Below, in pieces: positions 1 through 11,882 of a DNA stretch of 44,894 nt. The position numbers and the translations under genes are program-made. Location of the stretch: NCBI GenBank assembly GCA_963575745.1, contig CAUYUJ010017779.1, positions 180,001-224,894 of the forward strand. Reading direction: 5' to 3'. Source of the stretch: Prorocentrum cordatum. Taxonomy: Eukaryota > Sar > Dinophyceae > Prorocentrales > Prorocentraceae. Every line of letters starts with the position of its first letter. Position 1 is the first letter of the stretch. The notes beneath the pieces are model-generated. The model ran no database searches. It had not been told where the DNA came from and saw nothing but the letters and a program-made list of their open reading frames with translations.

Positions 1-355
1 GCGCCTACCATCCGATTACCACACGACTACCACGCGGTTACCATACGATTACCATAAGAGAAACCCAAACGGGTATTATACGACTACCATGCGACTACCA
101 TACGGCTACCGTACGATTACCATGCAACGACCATACGACTACCATGCGATTACCATTCGACAACCGTGCGATCACCATATGATTTCCATACGATTACCAT
201 ACGTTTACCATACGAGCAGCGTGCGGCGATCATACGGTTGCCATGCGACTACCATACGGTCACCTTGCGACTACCAAACGATTCCCATCTCCGTGTCCCA
301 TGCGACTACCATGCGATTGCCATACGGCTGCTTTCGATTACCATACGATTACCAT
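1..355. repeat. 11-bp minisatellite (ACCATACGATT type)
   Basis: About 30 head-to-tail variants of an 11-bp unit, ACCATRCGAYT, with a short disturbed patch near 55-80. Because 11 is not a multiple of three, the array cycles through all frames and gives spurious ORFs with an 11-residue period. No gene is visible. Confidence 0.9.
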
Positions 356-394
356 CCGATCCCAGAGGCCCCCTGGGGCGAATAGGGTAAGGTC

Positions 395-540
395 AACCCT
401 ACTACTACTGCTACCACTACTACTACCACGACTAGAACTATTACTACTACTGCCATTACTACTACTACGACGACTATTACTATTATTACTATTATTATTA
501 TGAACACACACACACACTACTACTACCACTGCTACAACTG

Positions 541-579
<39 letters not shown>

Positions 580-580
580 T

Positions 581-619
<39 letters not shown>

Positions 620-1456
620 GATTACTATTACTACTACTGCTACTACTACTACTACTACTGCTATGGCGACTGCTACTACTACTACTACGGCTACGACGAC
701 TACTGCTACTGTAACTAATATTACTACTTGTCCTACTACTACTACCACGGCTACTACGACAACGGCTACTACGACTACTACTACTACACGGCGACGAGTA
801 CTACTGTTACTATTTCTTCGACAATTACTTCCACTATTCCTACGACTACGACCACTACTACTACTACGACGACGGTTGCTATTACTACGATTACTATTAC
901 TACTACTACTATTACTACTACTACTACTACTACTACGACTAATAGTTTTTATTACTACTGCCAGTATTGCCACTCGTCGTAGTAGTAGTAGTAGTAGTAG
1001 TCGTAGTCGTAGTATCACCTGTAGTCGTAGTAGTAGTAGAAGAAGTAGTAGTACTCCTCACACAACTAGCACTACTACTCGGACTACTACTATTGGTAGT
1101 ATTGCTACTCTTGTTACTTCTACTACTACTATCACTACTACGACTACTACCACTACTGCTGCTACTACTACTACTACGACTACTACTACGACGACTATTA
1201 CTAGAACTACTACTACTACTACTACTACTACTACGACTACTACTACTACTACCTACCTACCTACCTACCTACCTACCTACCGACCTGCCGACCTACAACG
1301 ACGAAGAACACGGCTACCCAAAAAAACGAAGACGATTACAATTACCGTTCTTACCACGACTACGACTACTCGTATTAGTACTACTACGACTACCACTACT
1401 ACTACTACCACTACTACTATTACTACGACGACGACTACTAGAACTACTACTACTGT

Positions 1457-1490
<34 letters not shown>

Positions 1491-1790
1491 GCTACTACTA
1501 CTACTACTACCACTACGACTACGACTACGACTACGACTACTATTACTACTACTACTACTACTACTTCTACTACTACCTACTACCTACTACCTACTACCTA
1601 CTACCTACTACCTACCTACCTACTTACCTACCGACCTACCTACCTACCTACCTACCTGCCGACCTACCTACCTGCCGACCTACCTACCTACCTACCGACC
1701 TACCTACCTACCTACTACGTACTGCCCCCCCGCCGACCGGCCTACTTACCTACTACTACGACGACTACCACTGATGACGCTACCACCATG
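395..1790. repeat. TAC trinucleotide microsatellite with TACC tracts
   Basis: Interrupted (TAC)n with single-base variants (TGC, GAC, ACG), pure runs near 555-620 and 1465-1515, and tetranucleotide (TACC) stretches near 1250-1290 and 1600-1720. The plus strand switches from TAC to GTA at about 977-1050. ORFs of poly-Thr, poly-Tyr, poly-Leu or poly-Val over it are not genes. Confidence 0.95.
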
Positions 1791-1822
1791 AGGTAGGCAC
1801 CGGTTTACGGAACAGAGGCCCC
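1791..1822. repeat. Left arm of 32-bp inverted repeat
   Basis: The reverse complement begins GGGGCCTCTGTTCCGTAA and matches 6731-6762 at 29 of 32 positions. It sits exactly where the first TAC array ends. No clear target-site duplication is visible outside the two arms. Confidence 0.8.
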
Positions 1823-3000
1823 TTCTCGTTGAAAATGGAGGCACACGCGTGCCCCCCTCGTGGGCCCAGTAAGGACACGCGCGTCGCGCTTGCATCCCAA
1901 AAAGTAGAGCTGCGCTTGTGCGTCTGCGCGTTCCCATGGGGTTCTATGTGGCTCCTGGCGCGGCCATGTGCAGCATGGGCTGCGGTGCTTTGGATTGTCG
2001 CATTTTTTGCATGCGTTCTGCCTGGCGCCCCCGCGAAGCTTGATTTCGCGATGATGTCTGCGTGCAAGGAACGTCTTGCATGGTTTCGCCACGCGATGCC
2101 AGTCCGCTCGGTCACGTCGCTTCTAGGTGCGAGGCGCTAGAGGACAGGGCATTCGAGCGTCGACTGCAGGCTGCTGAGGCATAGAGATGCATGCGGCACG
2201 CGCGATCTTAATTGCAGAGGATCAAGTCACACGCCTGCGCCCCTTAAAGAGCATCGGCGCACGCGCCTGTTTCCCTCATGGACCCCGGATCATTTTAAAA
2301 GTAGCAGTTGCATAACCAGAACAAGAAGAGACCGCCGCGCCATCGCGCATGTAACATCATTGGCCGCAACCCATGCAATATGCAACGGCGTTCATATCCC
2401 CGCGCCGCGTGGCGCCATTCGCACCGCCGTTGCACGTCTACGGGGCGTCCGGCGTCTGCCCGCCACCCAACGATGGGCGCGCATTCTGGCAAACTTGTCA
2501 CGAGTGCGCGCTCTAGGTTGGAACGGCTTCCAGCTGGATGGCTGCGCGGGGGCCGCTGCGGCCACATTTGAGATGGGAAGGGGGCGCCTCGTTGGATGCG
2601 CCTGCGCACGTGACCGCAACGCGTCAACATTGCAGAGCAGCGACACCCCTTTGTTCGTTTGCGCGCGTCGGGCTGGCGTCGCGCGCGCGCAGCGCTATCC
2701 GTTTCTCCGCATGGCACGCAAACTCCATTCCAAAATGACGCCCGTTCGGTTCCCGCGGCGCCGCGTCGCGCCGCGCAGCGCGGTTTCGCGCAGGGCCGCG
2801 CAGCAACGTTTTCCCAAGTTGGTAGGCGCTTCGTGCCCCGAGATGCCGCGAGGTGCCGCGCGACTCCGCGCTTCGTGGGTCTTTGCGGTAACGTGCTATG
2901 TCTACGCGGGGGCTCTGGCCCCCCAGACGGAGCCGCGGCCCGCTACGGACACGCCCGCCCTGCCGCTGCGCCCCTCGATGGTGCACTTCCTGAACCGCAC
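1823..3000. other. Unique-looking GC-rich sequence, no gene found
   Basis: Several overlapping ORFs of 60-220 codons run on both strands, Arg- and Ala-rich as expected of chance ORFs in GC-rich DNA. No conserved domain, splice-bounded exon or RNA gene was recognised. The right end runs into the 150-bp satellite. Confidence 0.6.
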
Positions 3001-5757
3001 TTGAACCACGCGTGAACCACATTTGAACCACGCTTGAACCATGCATAAACCACGCCTGAACCACACTTGAAGTACACGCGCGCTGCGGGTGATCAGCCAC
3101 GCTGGTGCTTCGCTCGATGGTACAGTTCCTGAAGCACACACGAACCACACTTGAAGCACATTTGAACCACACTTGAACCACACCTGAACCGCACCTGAAC
3201 CACACCTGAACCACACTGGAAGTACATGCGCTATGCGTGTGATCAGACATGCTGCTGCTTCGCTCGATGGTAGACATCCTGAACTACACTTGAACCCCAC
3301 TTGAACCATAGTTGTACCACGCCTGAACCATACCTGAACCACACCTGAACCACACTTGAACCACTCTTGAAGCACACGCGCACTGCGAGTTATCAGCCAT
3401 GCTGCTGCTTCCCTCGATGGTACAATTCCTGAACTGCACTTGAACCACACTTGAACCAGACTTGAACCACGCCTGAACCACGCCTGAACCACACCTGAAC
3501 TACACCTGAACCACACCTGAACCACACTTGAAGTACACACGCACTGCGAGCGATCAGCCATGATGCTGCGCCCCTCGCTGGCACAACTCCTGAACTACAG
3601 TTGAACCACAGTTGAGCCATACTTGAACCATGCTTGAACCACACTTGATACACACCTGGGCCACACCTGAAGCACACTTGAAGTACACGCGCACTGCGAG
3701 TGATCAGCCATGCTGCTGCGCCCTTAGATGGTACAACCCCTCAGCGACACTTGAACTACACTTGAACCACACCTCAACCAAACTTGAACCACACCTGAAC
3801 CACACCTGAAACACACCTGAACAATACCTGAACCACACCTGAAACACATTTGAAGTACATGCGCACTGCGAGTGGTCAGCCATGCTGCTGCTCCGCTCGA
3901 TGGCACAAGTCCTGAGCTACACTTGAACCACACTTGAACCATACTTGAAGCACGCCTGAACCACACTGAAACATACCTGAACCACACCTGAAGCACACTT
4001 GAAGTACATGCGCACTGCGAGTGATCAGCGATGCTGCTGCTTTGCTCGATGGCCCACTTCCTGAGCTACACTTGAACCACACTTGAACCATACTTGAACC
4101 ACACTTGAACCACACCTGAAACACAACTGAACCACACCTGGAGCACACTTGAAGTACATGCGCACTGCGAGTGATCAGCGATGCTGCTGCTTTGCTCGAT
4201 GGCCCAACTCCTGAGCTACACTTGAACCACACTTGAAACATTCTTGAACCACGCCTGAACCCTGAACAATACCTGAGCCACACCAGAACTACTCTTGAAG
4301 TACATGCGTACTGCGAGTGATCAGCCATGCTGCTGCTTCGCTCGATGCTACATTTCCTGAACTACACTTGAACCACACTTGAAACATTCTTGAACCACGC
4401 CTGAACCACACCTGAATTACACATGAACCACACCTGAGCCACACTTGAAGTACATGCGTACTGCGAGTGATCAGCCATGCTGCTGCTTCGCTCGATGGTA
4501 CAATTACTGAACTACACTTGAACCACACTGGAACCATACTTGAACCACACCTGAATCACCAGCATTGTTCCTTCTGTTGTGGGGGGGCGGAATGTGTCCG
4601 TTGGTTCATTCAACATGGCCAGTCTTGTCGTCGGCGATGCGAAACGCGTGGCGGGAATGGGACGCGGCGCGCATCCCGCGCGGACGTCAATGCGGTGTCC
4701 TGGGGTATCCTCCCCTCGCACTGAAATGCGCGCGCAGCCCCCAGTTGTGCCATCACTGTTTCTTATGTTGTGGGAGGGCGGGTGGGAATGGGCAGGCCAT
4801 GCTTGACTCGCTCGAGCTGGCTAGCTTGACCTGAACCACACCTGAACCACACTTGAACCTCACTTGAAGCACATGCGCACCGCGCGTGATCAGCAATGCT
4901 GCTGCTTCGCTGCATGGTACAATTCCTGAGCTATTCTTGAACCACACTTGAAACATAGTTGAACCACACCTGAACCACACCTGAACCATACCGGATGCAC
5001 GCCTGCACCACACTTGAAGTAGATGCGCACTGCGAGTGATCAGCCATGTTGCTGCTTCGCTCGATGGTACAAGTCCCGAACTACACTTGAACCACACTTG
5101 AACCATACTTGAACCACACCTGAACCACACCTGAACCATGCCTGAACCACACCTGAGCTACACTAGAAGTACACGCGCACTGCGAGCGATCAGCCATGCT
5201 GCTGGTTTTCTCGATGGTACACTTCGTCAGCCACACTTGAACCACACTTGAACCATACTTGAACCACACCTGAAACACACCTGAACCATACCTGAGCCAC
5301 ACCTGAGCCACACTTGAAGTACACGCGCACTGCGAGTGATCAGCCATGCTGCTGCTTCCCTCGATGGTACAATTCCTGAACTACACTTGAACCACACTTG
5401 AACCATACTTGAACCACACCTGAACCACACCTGAACCACATTTGAAGTACATGCGCAATGGGAGTGGTGAGCCATGCTGCTGCTTCGCTCGATGGTACAA
5501 GGCCTGAGCTACACTTGATACGCACTTGAACCATACCTGAACCACGCCCGAACCAGACCTGAACCTTACCTGAACCACACTTGAAGTGCATGCGCACTGC
5601 GAGTGGTCAGCCATGCTGCTGCTTCGCTCGATGGTCCAAATTTCTGAACCACACTTGAACCATACTTGAACCACACCTGAGCCATACCTGAACCTTACCT
5701 GAACCACACCTGAACCACACTTGAAGTACATGCGCACTGCGAGTGGTCAGCCATGCG
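3001..5757. repeat. ~150-bp satellite with nested 11-bp repeat
   Basis: Seventeen anchors of the type GATCAGCCATGCTGCTGCTT lie at about 3090, 3240, 3390, 3550, 3701, 3870, 4020, 4170, 4318, 4468, 4888, 5038, 5188, 5337, 5465, 5605 and 5747. Between anchors are 8-10 tandem copies of an 11-bp unit, ACTTGAACCAC or ACCTGAACCAC. Units are mostly 148-152 bp, shortening to 130-142 bp at the right edge. Minus-strand ORFs reading VVQVWFKCGSS repeats follow from the 11-bp unit having no stop in any frame; they are not treated as genes. Confidence 0.92.
4557..4830. other. ~270-bp insertion inside the 150-bp satellite
   Basis: Anchor spacing jumps from ~150 to 420 bp here, so about 270 bp of unrelated sequence interrupts the array, after which the period resumes. 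The insert has an imperfect direct repeat near its ends, around TGTTCCTTCTGTTGTGGG (about 4565-4583) and TGTTTCTTATGTTGTGGG (about 4757-4775). No coding capacity was recognised. Confidence 0.65.
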
Positions 5758-6730
5758 CAGTATTGGGCGCCAGGGCGCCCAGCGTTGCCACTGCCCTCAA
5801 CGCGCGGTGCTGCAGTGCCGCGCGCGTTGCAAGCGCGAGGTTGCGACGGTCACCGTGCCGCCATGGCGCGCGATACCCCAATTTCTGCGATCACCAGCAG
5901 CATCGGTTAAGCCGATCAAGCAAAACCGAAACGACGTGCGACCGAAAGGAAGACTCGATTACAAAATGGGCCATGCCCTTTTTCAATGCTTTCCGTTTTC
6001 GCGCGCGCGTTTTTGAAACCGCCCCTCAGAGCGCCTTGCGGCTTCTGTCGAGACAGCCATGATGCCGGCACCCCCGCGCTACGGCCACCGCGCGCAGTGA
6101 CCCAGTAATGGGCGCGATCATAGAGCACCTACACCATACCACATGTACGATCGATGCTTTCAGGTGGCCATACCATGTGGACATGCCATGGCCACGCTGC
6201 AGTTCAGCATCGGGGTACGCAGGGGCCCTCTCGGGACTCCGATGGCCCAGCGGTCGCTGTCCGAGGGCGACCAAGCTGTGTCCCCCTTGCCCCCATGCGT
6301 CTTGATTGCGCAAGTGCGGACGCTGACTATGTGCACGCGCATTGGGAGCGCGCGAAATACTCCAGGAAAATCGCGAGCCGTCTCCGTGCGATGCGGCACC
6401 AGCCGTAACGCATTGCATGCCGCTCATACCATGGACACCGCAAGACGCAATGCATCGTGGGGCAGCAGGAATGTCTGGGAACCGCACCACAATGAACATT
6501 CGGCGCGGCACGACCAGGTCTGCCATGCGTCAGAACTGCACGCCGTAATCGCGCTGGTGTTTCGATTGATCGAGTGTTACTGCGCGAACGTTCGCATGAT
6601 TTGGTTCGGGTGCCCGGTGGCCCTTGACGCTCTCGCCAGAACTGGTGGAACCACGAGCGCACCGAGTGTGCGATGTTGGCACAATTGTGTTCGCGGCTTT
6701 GTGATTGGTTGTTGCATTCCGACCATATCC
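5758..6730. other. Non-repetitive stretch, no supported gene
   Basis: ORFs of 111-201 codons overlap on both strands without recognisable domains. The sequence leaves the satellite at about 5757 and runs to the right inverted-repeat arm. Nothing else can be supported. Confidence 0.55.
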
Positions 6731-6762
6731 GGGGCCTCTGTTCCGTAAGCCGATGCCTAGCT
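6731..6762. repeat. Right arm of 32-bp inverted repeat
   Basis: Starts GGGGCCTCTGTTCCGTAA and pairs with 1791-1822, with mismatches at only three positions. It directly precedes the second TAC microsatellite, so both arms have TAC arrays on their outer side. Confidence 0.8.
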
Positions 6763-6789
6763 AACCAACATTACGCTTGCGTTTTCGAT

Positions 6790-6939
6790 TACGACTACGA
6801 CTACGACTTCTGCTCCTACTACTACTACTACTACTACTACTACCACTACTACGCCTACTACGTCAACGGCTACTACGCCTACTCGTACCACCATTATTAC
6901 TGTTACTACTACTACTACCACTACTACTACTACTACTAT

Positions 6940-6972
<33 letters not shown>

Positions 6973-6988
6973 GACGACTACTACTACT

Positions 6989-7037
<49 letters not shown>

Positions 7038-7407
7038 CTTTACTACTACGACCACTACTACGACGACTACTGCAACTACGGTTGCTACTACGACTACGAC
7101 TGATACGAGTACAACTACTACGGCTACGACTACGACTTCCACGATTAGTAGTAGTAGTAGTGCCACTACTACTACTACTACTACCACTACTACCACTACA
7201 ACGACTGAGGCAACTGCTACTCCTGCTGCTACTACCACTACTACCACGACAATTGCCATTCCTACTGCTACTACTGCTACTACTACGACCACAACTATCA
7301 CTCCCTCTTCTACTACTAGTATTTCCATTATTACTACTGCTACGACAACCGACTACTGCTACTACTACTATTATTATTACTACGACTACCACGATTAGTA
7401 CTCCCAT

Positions 7408-7450
<43 letters not shown>

Positions 7451-7566
7451 GCTGCTACTACTATTATTATTATTATTACTAATAATACTACTTCTCCTAC
7501 TATTACTACCACTATTACTATTATAACCACTACGACTACTGCTACTACTACTACTACTGATACGAA

Positions 7567-7601
<35 letters not shown>

Positions 7602-7693
7602 CTACTCCTACTCCTACTCCTGCTCCTACTGCGACTACTACGACTACGATTACTATTACTACTACTACTACTACTACGACTACTACGACTACG

Positions 7694-7724
<31 letters not shown>

Positions 7725-7944
7725 TTACTACTACTACTACTACGACTACGACTACGACTACTACTACTACTACCACTACTACAACGACTACTAGTACTAC
7801 GATTATTACTATTCTTATTACTAGTTTTGTTATTATTATTACTACTACGACCACCACTACTACTACTACGACCACCACTACTACGACGACTACGGTTACT
7901 ACTACGACTACTACTGCTGCTACTACTACTACTAATACTACTAT

Positions 7945-8010
<66 letters not shown>

Positions 8011-8140
8011 GACTACGACTACGACTACGACTGCGACTACGACTACGACTACCACTACCACTACGAATGCGATTACTACCAGTACTGTTTCTGCTACGGC
8101 TACTAATACTGCTACTATTATCACTACGACTACTATTGGC
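6790..8140. repeat. Second large TAC microsatellite
   Basis: Interrupted (TAC)n, with CTCCTA and GAC variants and a small GTA-oriented patch near 7145-7162. The 517-codon minus-strand ORF over this tract is mostly poly-valine (GTA codons) and is rejected as a protein. A 364-codon plus-strand poly-threonine ORF is likewise an artefact. Confidence 0.95.
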
Positions 8141-8312
8141 TCATGGCGCTCATCGGGTTCATGGCGCTCACGGTGACCATAAGGCTCATCGGGCTCATAG
8201 GGCCCACGCCTGTAGGGCTGACAGGGCTTGGGGTCATAGGCCTCATCGGGCTCATAAGGTTCACATGGCCCAGAAGGCTTACATGGTCCCAGAAGGCTCA
8301 TATGGCTCACCC
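8141..8312. repeat. 9-bp minisatellite (GGCTCATCG type)
   Basis: Degenerate tandem copies of GGCTCATCG, GGCTCATAG and GGTTCACAT with a 9-bp period. Because 9 is a multiple of three the unit also reads as a 3-residue peptide repeat (E-P-D/Y on the minus strand). Confidence 0.75.
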
Positions 8313-8944
8313 GACTGCGCGTTGCGGTTGCGTCGCGGGGCTGCTCGCGTCGATTCAGTCTCCTAGAGGTCGCTGGCGGTCGAGCCCGCGGGGGAACGGT
8401 TGGTTAGCTTGGCGTTGCGGCCGCAGCAGGCATTGCTTCCTTTGGGCCGTCCTCTGCGGGGCCGTGGCGCGGCGCCCGCATTGGCGAGGGTCGGCGCTGC
8501 GGGCCGGGAAATGAGCCATCAGCTGGGCCAGGCCCACATGCGCCAGCTGAGCCTGCCGCCCCCCCCCCCCCCCCGGAGCGCCTGGAGACGCGGCCGCTGG
8601 CGGCATGAGGAGGCGGAGGAGGAGGAGGAGCAGGAGGAGGAGGAAGAGGAGGAGCAGGACGCGAATGCAAAACATAATAATATTGATAATGCAAATAATT
8701 GCAAGAAGAAAAATAGTAATAAGGGGGCGGAGCAGCAGCAGCAGCGCCAGGATGGTCCGCACTAGCAGGAGGAGAAGGAACATACGTAACATGAAACGAA
8801 ATATGATCAGGCGGAAAACACATACCAGGAAACATCGGAGGAGGGGGAGGGAACGAACGGAAAGGAACATGAGAGAAGAGCACCTTCAACAGAGCAGAAG
8901 ACGATCAGTGGGTGTTGGGGATGTGTTGTCCAAGCGCATTGATT
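8313..8944. other. GC-rich spacer with C16 and GGA tracts
   Basis: Contains an uninterrupted run of 16 C at 8559-8574 and a purine GGA tract at about 8605-8660. The GGA tract makes Glu- or Arg-rich ORFs that are not supported as genes. No domain was recognised. Confidence 0.7.
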
Positions 8945-9049
8945 AAAATACACAGAGAGAGAGAAAGAGAGAGAGAGAACATACAGATCTATCTATATAT
9001 ATATATAGAGAGAAAACACAGAAGATAATAGAGGAGTAGAGCGGGTGGA

Positions 9050-9080
<31 letters not shown>

Positions 9081-9235
9081 GAGAGAGAGAGAGAGAAAGA
9101 AAGAGAGAGAGAGAGAGAGAGACAAAGATATTGCGAGAGAGGGAAGCAACATAAGGATGGTAGAGCGAGAGAAAGATGCAAAGAGAGAGTGAAGGATAAA
9201 GAGAGAGGAAGAAAACAATACAAGAGAGAACTCGC
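8945..9235. repeat. GA-rich microsatellite with short TA run
   Basis: (GA)n and GAGAGAAA variants on the plus strand, with a (TA) run at about 8992-9006. Ser/Leu-rich minus-strand ORFs are shadows of CTCTCT. Confidence 0.9.
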
Positions 9236-9439
9236 ACAGAGTAGAAAGTATAGGTAGACAGAGGGAGGTCGGGTTCCAGGGCCCCTGCTTCTGTGCATTG
9301 CGTCTCCAGTGCTGCGCGGGTTTGGCGAAAGTGCGCCGCCGACTTTCGGGCTCCCGGGTCCCTGGCACGGTCGGAGGGGTTGGCCACAGTGCCACTGCGG
9401 GTGGCTCGTTTTTAGTTTGCTTGGGTCATGGCGCGGAGT

Positions 9440-9990
9440 TGGCGGGTAGCGGAAATCCTCTTCTGGATTCGCTACGCGCGGGCGCAGATCTCACGTGTCG
9501 GTAGGCGGCCAGCCCCATCGCGGTTGCGCCGTCTCGCGCCTTGCCGAATTCTTTTTCAGGTTTCGTACCCGCGCGTCTCGTAGCGATCAGCAACCCTGTG
9601 ACGCTCAGGTGCCGCTCATTCCCTTCCGGATGTGGCGGAGCCGGCGGGTAGCGAAAATCCTCATCTGGTTTCGCTACTCGGGGCGCGGATGTCAGTTTCC
9701 GCGTGCGACCCCATCAGCTGTTGCGCTGGCTCGCGCCTTGTTCGGGGTCGCGCAGACAACCAAAGTCCCTTTCAGGTGCACCAGCGTGCGCCGTCCACTG
9801 TGGCAACCTTGTGACGCTCAGGTGCCGCCCATTCGATCCTGGACGGCGCGGGGCACTAAAATTGGCCCTGGCGCCTGGTTCAGTCACATTGTGGACAGCG
9901 CGATGTGCAGGATTCCCATCTTGAGTTGGTATCAGAGCGCTGCTCACTTTGACGAGGCAACCCTGTGGCGCCCAGGTGCCGCCCGCTCGG
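9440..9990. repeat. Degenerate ~200-bp tandem duplication, three partial units
   Basis: The motif CCTGTGACGCTCAGGTGCCG recurs near 9595 and 9807 and, diverged, near 9961. GCGGGTAGCG followed by AATCCTC-TCTGG-TTCGCTAC recurs near 9444 and 9644. Units are about 200, 212 and 155 bp apart and strongly diverged. No gene is seen. Confidence 0.6.
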
Positions 9991-11880
9991 TCTGAGCGAA
10001 CGGAGCTGTGCGCAATGCCGTGGTTCACACAAACCCTTGTTGTCCCGTTGGGCGCGGGGATCAAAAAAATCATAAACTTCTCCTCGCCCTCGCCTGCTCC
10101 CTGGTCGGAGGTGGGGGAGCATGTATGACGTTGGTGGCCATCCGCAGGCCTGGCTGCCGCACGCCCCCTGCGATCGCCCAGCGCGTCCCAGGAACAGGCA
10201 GGAGCGCAGCGGGGACGCTGGCAAACGTTCGCGCAGCTGGAGGGCGGAGGATGGAGAAGGAGGCCTCCCCAACCTAGCCTTCTCCCTTCTTTCGCTCCCC
10301 TCGGCTCAACGTTGCCCCCCAGAGTTTCTTTTTGTGCCCCCTGACAGGCCAAGCTCCCTGAAACGAGCTGCGACTCTGTGCTCCCGGACCGGAGCGGCGC
10401 CCGAAGCTCTCTAGCAGGAGTCGCGCCTGTGGGCCTCCTGGGTTGGCTCCGTGGCGCGGCGGGGCGCCAGCGCGCCCCCTAGCAACAGCCTGTCCGCTGT
10501 CTGCCAGCCTTCTGGCGCCAGCGCGCCCAGAATGCCACGTTCGGAAAGCGCGACCAGCCCAGACTTGCATCGGAGCGCAACTGCGCGTGTTCTGGCCCCG
10601 GCGGGCCCAAATTCGCATTCCGACGCGCAGGTCGCGCATTCTGGCGCCACCGTCCTCAGATGCGCAGTCTGTGCGTGGATCCGCGGAGTGGCGCCCAGAA
10701 TGTCATTTGCAGCTCTGATCTGGGCTTTCTGGGGCGCGCCAACAGAGAATTGCACATGGAACGCGAATCCGCACATTCCGGCGCGCGCCTAGATTTCAGC
10801 GCCGAAACTGTCAGTGCGTGGAAGATGGATGGCAGTTTGTGCCATTTGGGCGTTGCGAATGTTGTGCTCCGCCCAATTGGGGTTCTCGGGGTCGGATGTG
10901 TGCAGGCGGCAGAAGCTAGTCCTTGATGGGGGGGCATTGGCTAACCCCCCACCTGCACACAACGGGGGCGGGTGCGTTTGCCCGCCCCCGACCGACCCCG
11001 AGACCCTGCGTCCAATAGCGCACGTGGTCTAAAGTCCATGCTGACGCCTTTTCACTAGCGTACTCAGAATTCAATTCTGGTGCGGCTCGTGGAAATCTGG
11101 CCCAGGAGGCTAAACGTTGATGCAGATTCCGGCGGGATTTTATCGATTCAGGATTCGCAAGTCGGCCGTCCAGGCCGGATGATTTCTCAAGGCTGGCTCT
11201 TCTCAGCCATTCTGCTGAGCTGCAGTCCTCCGCCGCGGGCTGCAAGTAGCGGGGAACGTGCGTAAGCCTTCCCGCGAACCGTCCAGGAGGACAGCATCGC
11301 CCAAAACGGCCGCTCTACCATCCATCATCTTCTGCTCTTTCCATGAGCAGCAACTCGCCTCCAGCGCCGGTCGCGTGTCGTGCGCCGCCAGCGCGCAGCC
11401 ATTTCTTGCTTTCACATGACAATATTCAGTCGGAGGGACTGGCCATTGCTGGAGAGTCGTTCCGCGGAGGTCCGGTTCCCGCGGCGCAGGCTATGTTAAA
11501 CAGTCGGCACGGTTGTACCCCACACGCCGTTTGCGAGCCTGGACGGTGCATTCAGGCAAATCTTTTCGAAGCATGGCCACGCGGGTCTAGCAAGGCCATC
11601 GGCAGTGCTGTCGACTGTGTGGGCTCTTCCCTGTCTGTACGCCCGTGCCCCTATGACGCCGTCTGCCGGCCTGGGTGGTGCACTCAGGTCGCAGACGGGG
11701 ATAGGAGGCGGGGGTGTCTTCTGTTTTTCCCTAAACAGCACCTCGCCTTCAGCGCCGCGTCACGTTCCCCTTTTCTGCCAAGGTGTTGTCGACAGCGAGA
11801 GTGCTTGTCCCTACGGCCAGTTGAAGGGATCGTCCTTCATCGTATACTTGCCCAATAGGTCCAGATATTCTGTGCTACCA
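9991..11880. other. GC-rich stretch without recognisable gene
   Basis: ORFs up to 212 codons overlap on both strands without domains. Structures seen: a hairpin with a perfect 9-bp stem (GGGGGCGGG at 10964-10972, CCCGCCCCC at 10981-10989), and a diverged duplication of about 37 bp at 11523-11559 and 11656-11692. This stretch probably includes the unmapped 5' boundary of retroelement 1. Confidence 0.55.
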
Positions 11881-11882
11881 GG

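Noticed and set aside
1250-1720. Telomere-like tract from TACC repeats
   Set aside because: The unit does not match the plant-type TTTAGGG reported for dinoflagellates and it is internal to a microsatellite.
2902-5737. Family of VVQVWFKCGSS proteins on the minus strand
   Set aside because: The 11-bp unit cycles through all three frames without a stop, so the peptide repeat follows automatically.
3001-5757. CRISPR-like array (conserved ~40-bp block with ~105-bp spacers)
   Set aside because: The spacers are themselves tandem 11-bp repeats, and the context is eukaryotic; this is a satellite.
6757-8310. 517-codon minus-strand ORF and similar long ORFs over TAC arrays
   Set aside because: They are homopolymeric Val, Thr, Tyr or Leu runs forced by the trinucleotide repeat, open in several frames at once.
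9495-9995. 166-codon plus-strand ORF
   Set aside because: It overlies a degenerate ~200-bp duplication and competes with equally long minus-strand ORFs; no domain or codon signal.
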